Positions 60,792-64,000 of a stretch of DNA of 64,000 nt are shown here, piece after piece (the stretch's first letter is position 1; every line of letters starts with the position of its first letter). This DNA comes from Bacillus salipaludis. GTDB taxonomy: Bacteria; Bacillota; Bacilli; Bacillales_B; DSM-18226. The DNA is taken from NCBI RefSeq assembly GCF_004358205.1, contig NZ_SMYO01000002.1:310001-374000 (forward strand). Reading direction: 5' to 3'. A program made the translations under genes and the position numbers. The notes under the pieces are model-generated. The model did no database searches and was not told the DNA's origin. It worked only from the letters and a program-made list of their open reading frames with translations.

Positions 60792-61649
60792 ATGAAAATA
60801 TTAGTAACAGGTTATACAGGGCAACTTGGGTACGATGTTGTTCATGAAGGATTAAAACGTGGATTTGAAATGATAGGCGTGGGATCAAAGGATTTAAATA
60901 TAACAGATGAACAATCAGTTTTTCAGTATATAAATGAAGTCAAGCCTCATGCGATTGTCCATTGTGCTGCCTTTACGGCTGTTGATAAAGCAGAGGACGA
61001 TAATGAAAACTGTTGGAATGTTAATGTTAAAGGAACACAGTATTTAGCAAATGCGGCAAAAATCGTAAATGCAAGATTCATGTATATTAGTACAGATTAT
61101 GTTTTTGATGGATTGGGAGAACTACCCTTTAGTGAAATAGATGCACCCAATCCTGTGGGTTATTATGGTATGACAAAATATGAAGGAGAAAAGGTAGTTC
61201 AGTCTCTCCTAGCAGATTGGTTCATTATTCGGATATCGTGGGTTTTCGGGTTAAACGGGAATAACTTTATTAGAACAATGCTTCGATTAGCAGAAAACCG
61301 TAGTGAGTTAAATGTTGTAGGGGATCAAGTAGGGTCACCTACAAATACATTTGATTTGTCCAGATTATTGTTGGATATAATTCAAACCGATAGATATGGA
61401 ATTTACCATGCTACAAATGAAGGATTTTGCAGTTGGGCGGAATTTGCAAAGGAAATATTCCGGTTGGCAGGGAAAGATGTTCGGGTTAATTCCATAACCA
61501 CAGAAGAATATCCTACAAGGGCTGTTCGTCCAAAAAATTCACGTATGTCTAAACAAAAATTAATCGAAAATGGGTTTAAACCATTACCAAGTTGGCAGAA
61601 TTCATTAGACCATTATATTAAGCAATTACTACATGAGGTGAAATCATGA
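60792..61649 (+). CDS. rmlD: dTDP-4-dehydrorhamnose reductase
   Basis: 285 residues, extended SDR. ILVTGYTGQLGYDVVHEG Rossmann motif, CAAFTAVDKAEDD, STDYVFDG and the catalytic YGMTKYEGE. It reduces the RmlC product to dTDP-L-rhamnose. ATG three bases after the rmlC stop; the stop overlaps the rmlB start (ATGA). Confidence 0.92.
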   Translation: MKILVTGYTGQLGYDVVHEGLKRGFEMIGVGSKDLNITDEQSVFQYINEVKPHAIVHCAAFTAVDKAEDDNENCWNVNVKGTQYLANAAKIVNARFMYISTDYVFDGLGELPFSEIDAPNPVGYYGMTKYEGEKVVQSLLADWFIIRISWVFGLNGNNFIRTMLRLAENRSELNVVGDQVGSPTNTFDLSRLLLDIIQTDRYGIYHATNEGFCSWAEFAKEIFRLAGKDVRVNSITTEEYPTRAVRPKNSRMSKQKLIENGFKPLPSWQNSLDHYIKQLLHEVKS

Positions 61650-62668
61650 CAAGAAAAAAGATTCTTGTAACTGGAGGAGCAGGATTCATTGGAGGGAACT
61701 TTGTTCAATATATGGTGAACAAGTACCCTCAGTATGATATCTATAATTTGGACCTATTAACGTATGCAGGAGATTTAACCAAACACCGTGAGATTGAAAA
61801 GAATGAAAACTATCATTTTGTTAAAGCGGATATTGCTGATCGGGAAGTAATCATGTCACTTTTTGAAAAGGAAAAATTTGATTACATTACTCATTTTGCT
61901 GCAGAAAGTCATGTGGATCGTTCTATAACGGATCCAGGAATCTTTGTCCGCACTAATGTACTAGGAACTCAAGTTTTACTAGATGCAGCAAAACAAATTG
62001 GTGTAACGAAATTTGTCCATGTTTCAACTGACGAGGTATATGGTGAATTGGATTTTGATCCTACTACATTCTTTACTGAAAAGACACCATTACAGCCAAA
62101 TAGTCCATATAGTGCTAGTAAAGCATCATCAGATTTTTTAGTAAGGGCTTATCATGAAACATATGGACTTCCAATCAATATTACTCGTTGTTCAAATAAC
62201 TATGGGCCTTTTCATTTTCCAGAGAAGCTTATTCCTTTAACAATTTCACGTGTATTAAACGAAGAAAAGGTACCTGTATATGGTGACGGGAAAAACATCC
62301 GTGATTGGTTACATGTACTTGACCATTGTGCTGCGATAGATCTTGTTTTACATGAAGGTGTTAATGGTGAAGTTTATAATGTAGGCGGGCATAATGAGCG
62401 GACTAATTTAGAAGTAGTACAGACTATTATTAGTACTTTAGGGAAATCAGAAGATCTTATTGAATTTGTTACTGACCGTTTAGGCCATGATAAGCGTTAT
62501 GCTATAGACCCAACTAAATTGGAGAAGTTAGGTTGGAAACCTACTTATACTTTTGAAACAGGAATTGCTCAAACTATTAAATGGTATTTGGTTAACAAAT
62601 GGTGGTGGGAGCAAATCATTAGTGGGGAATATCAGAATTACTTTGAAAAGCAGTATTCTCTAAAATAA
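61646..62668 (+). CDS. rmlB: dTDP-glucose 4,6-dehydratase
   Basis: 340 residues. ILVTGGAGFIGGNFVQYM, HFAAESHVDRSI, STDEVYGEL, the catalytic YSASKASSD and NNYGPFHFPEKLIPL are typical of RmlB. It catalyses the second step of dTDP-rhamnose synthesis although it is the last gene of the operon. A terminator follows. Confidence 0.92.
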   Translation: MTRKKILVTGGAGFIGGNFVQYMVNKYPQYDIYNLDLLTYAGDLTKHREIEKNENYHFVKADIADREVIMSLFEKEKFDYITHFAAESHVDRSITDPGIFVRTNVLGTQVLLDAAKQIGVTKFVHVSTDEVYGELDFDPTTFFTEKTPLQPNSPYSASKASSDFLVRAYHETYGLPINITRCSNNYGPFHFPEKLIPLTISRVLNEEKVPVYGDGKNIRDWLHVLDHCAAIDLVLHEGVNGEVYNVGGHNERTNLEVVQTIISTLGKSEDLIEFVTDRLGHDKRYAIDPTKLEKLGWKPTYTFETGIAQTIKWYLVNKWWWEQIISGEYQNYFEKQYSLK

Positions 62669-62689
62669 ACGTTTCATAAATTAAATAAA

Positions 62690-62727
62690 AAACCGGGTTC
62701 ACATAATTGTGAATTCGGTTTATTTCC
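62690..62727 (+). terminator. terminator after rmlB
   Basis: AAACCGGGTTCACA pairs with TTGTGAATTCGGTTT (one mismatch), followed by ATTTCCC; A-rich upstream, so weak bidirectional function is possible. Confidence 0.65.
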
Positions 62728-63173
62728 CTATTAATAACTACATATAACATTAAAGGTAAGATATATCAGCTAGTTAGGTATCGAATAACCTTGGTTTGTG
62801 TATCTAATTTAAATAACTAAGGGTCTCTTTACGTAATGATTTATTTTAGGTCCTTTTTATAAATCAAGGTGCTCAGTCTTGAAATTTATGGTGAACTATT
62901 GATAGTTATCATTCTTCACTTTCCTTGTTTCCAATCATATAAACACATAGTTTAAATTCCACTATAAACCTATCCACATCCTAAAAAAGGTAATTTAGAA
63001 ATATAACCCATTTTTTACAATGCGTTTGTTTAGGAGTATTTCTAAATAATGGTCATCTTTAACTTAACATTTGTTTTATCTATCATTTAACATACTTGAT
63101 GCTAAAAATTTATTAATTCTTACATCGCATACTTCTCCTTGAAAGATATCTTATATAAAGGGGGAAAAGCAAA
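62728..63173. other. gene-free AT-rich region
   Basis: About 450 bp with no open frame of note, no clear repeat and no recognisable gene remnant. It should contain the promoter for the gene at 63174, but no convincing -35/-10 pair stands out. Confidence 0.5.
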
Positions 63174-64000
63174 ATGAAATTACGAGATAAAGCTTTCCTT
63201 TTTATTCTTATTTTCTTATTAGTACAATTTTTTATTTTCAAAGAAATAATGGAATTTTCAACAAACAAAGAAGTTGATTATGTTAACGTGGTTGACTTTG
63301 GAGCAAAAGGTAATGGAATAACAGATGACTCCAAAGCTATCGGAAATGCAATTCGCGCAGCAAAGAAAAAAGGGGTGCTAATGTTTCCAAAGGGAGTTTA
63401 CTTAGTTTCTAAAATTTCCTTTATATCTAATATTGAATACATTGGGCATAACGCTAGGATCTCTGCAAAGGGGGTTACTGTTCCAGTAATCCTAAAAAAT
63501 ACATCCAACGTTAAAGTATCTGGCATTACGTTCGATGCTAATCATATTTCTAAAAAAGCTCTCTCCGTCATTGCATCAAATAATATAAAAATTATTAACT
63601 GTTCATTTGAAAATGCCAGAGATTTTGGACTATATACTGAACAACTTACTGATTCTGTAATTGATAAATCATTAGCAATTCATAATGGAGACCAAGAGTT
63701 CCATGATGCTGGCTTTTCAGTAAATGGAGAAAATGTAATAATTTCTGATAGTATAGCCAGAAATAATGAAGCTAATGGCTTCAGAATTTTTGGAACAGAC
63801 AAGTTTGTGGGAGGAAGAATTACTATTTCGGATGCACATTCACATCATAATACTAATCACGGATTTCTAACAACTCCTACAGGAAAAGTTCAAGATACTC
63901 CATCTCATATTGTTATTTCTAATAGTATTGCAAATAATAATGGCTCCAAAGGTATGTATAGCGGTTTTGCAATTCATTATTCTAGTCAAAGTATGGTTCA
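63174..64000 (+). CDS. pectate-lyase-fold (right-handed beta-helix) secreted protein, N-terminal part
   Basis: The frame stays open to the window edge, giving the first 275 residues. A signal-anchor (FLFILIFLLVQFFIF) is followed by the Pectate_lyase_3 opening motif VNVVDFGAKGNGITDDSKAI and then repeating beta-helix rungs (VKVSGITFDANHI, IKIINCSFENARDFGLY, VIISDSIARNNEANGFRI). Such proteins depolymerise or modify polysaccharides; next to a capsule locus it could process the polymer. ATG with AAAGGGGG upstream. Confidence 0.8.
   Translation, partial: MKLRDKAFLFILIFLLVQFFIFKEIMEFSTNKEVDYVNVVDFGAKGNGITDDSKAIGNAIRAAKKKGVLMFPKGVYLVSKISFISNIEYIGHNARISAKGVTVPVILKNTSNVKVSGITFDANHISKKALSVIASNNIKIINCSFENARDFGLYTEQLTDSVIDKSLAIHNGDQEFHDAGFSVNGENVIISDSIARNNEANGFRIFGTDKFVGGRITISDAHSHHNTNHGFLTTPTGKVQDTPSHIVISNSIANNNGSKGMYSGFAIHYSSQSMV

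Noticed and set aside
1..64000. Search for tRNA, rRNA, riboswitches other than the leader at 49050, insertion sequences and prophage genes
   Set aside because: No cloverleaf, rRNA-like block, T-box signature, transposase or integrase reading frame was found by eye; a tRNAscan or Rfam run could still reveal small elements.

Overview
The window looks like chromosome of a low-GC, spore-forming Bacillaceae (Bacillus/Neobacillus type). Supporting signs are strong AGGAGG-type ribosome binding sites, frequent TTG/GTG starts, CcpA-type cre sites, intrinsic terminators, a Spo0E-family gene, a sporulation-type PAS kinase, a LytF-like LysM endopeptidase, a PtkA-type BY-kinase cassette and many Bacillus-style intergenic repeats. 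No tRNA, rRNA, CRISPR array, phage module or intact insertion sequence was seen.

Layout. 1-3.3 kb: end of a zinc alcohol dehydrogenase, a membrane protein, a DUF3231 protein and an unusual winged-helix regulator. 3.5-8.2 kb: an amino-acid locus with an APC permease, a divergent alanine dehydrogenase and an AdeR-like PucR activator. 8.3-13.7 kb: a secreted SH3/DUF3298 protein, three small membrane proteins, a LysR regulator, D-alanine aminotransferase and a RelE-type toxin-antitoxin pair. 13.86-24.15 kb: a sialic acid catabolic locus in two transcription units driven by near-duplicate promoter/operator/cre modules. These are nanQ-like plus a flavoprotein, then nanA, an SGNH esterase, an ABC importer, nanE, nanK and an RpiR regulator; a 52-bp tandem array interrupts the second unit. 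24.8-34.7 kb: a glucarate/galactarate regulon (GntR/FadR-type regulator, gudD, kdgD, ketoglutarate semialdehyde dehydrogenase, garD, a second gudD-like gene, gudP). 34.8-42.9 kb: assorted housekeeping genes, a PAS histidine kinase, LytF-like endopeptidase, and two small genes (one Spo0E-like).

43-46.5 kb: a hybrid histidine kinase and a LytTR response regulator, followed by a decayed partial copy of the regulator. 46.7-64 kb: a surface polysaccharide locus. It begins with the BY-kinase modulator, kinase and phosphatase, then a structured leader resembling the EAR/epsC antitermination RNA followed by a strong terminator, then galU, a priming sugar transferase, a GT2 glycosyltransferase, a Wzy-like polymerase, a sialyltransferase-like glycosyltransferase, a Wzx flippase, a fused CMP-nonulosonate synthetase/PseG-like hydrolase, NeuB, a decayed galE, and rmlACDB. 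The window ends inside a pectate-lyase-fold protein. The core from about 50.2 to 58.4 kb is visibly more AT-rich than its surroundings, as is common for exchanged capsule loci.

How the genes fit together: the cell appears able to scavenge sialic acids (importer, anomerase, deacetylase, lyase, epimerase, kinase) and also to build a nonulosonic-acid and probably rhamnose-containing surface polymer. The most unusual items are the duplicated nan control module, the L-aspartate-oxidase-like flavoprotein under nan control, the NeuA-PseG fusion, the 52-bp array with a 156-bp higher-order pattern, the predicted EAR RNA plus terminator, and two pseudogenes recognised only from degraded frames. All family assignments come from reading motifs; no database search was run.
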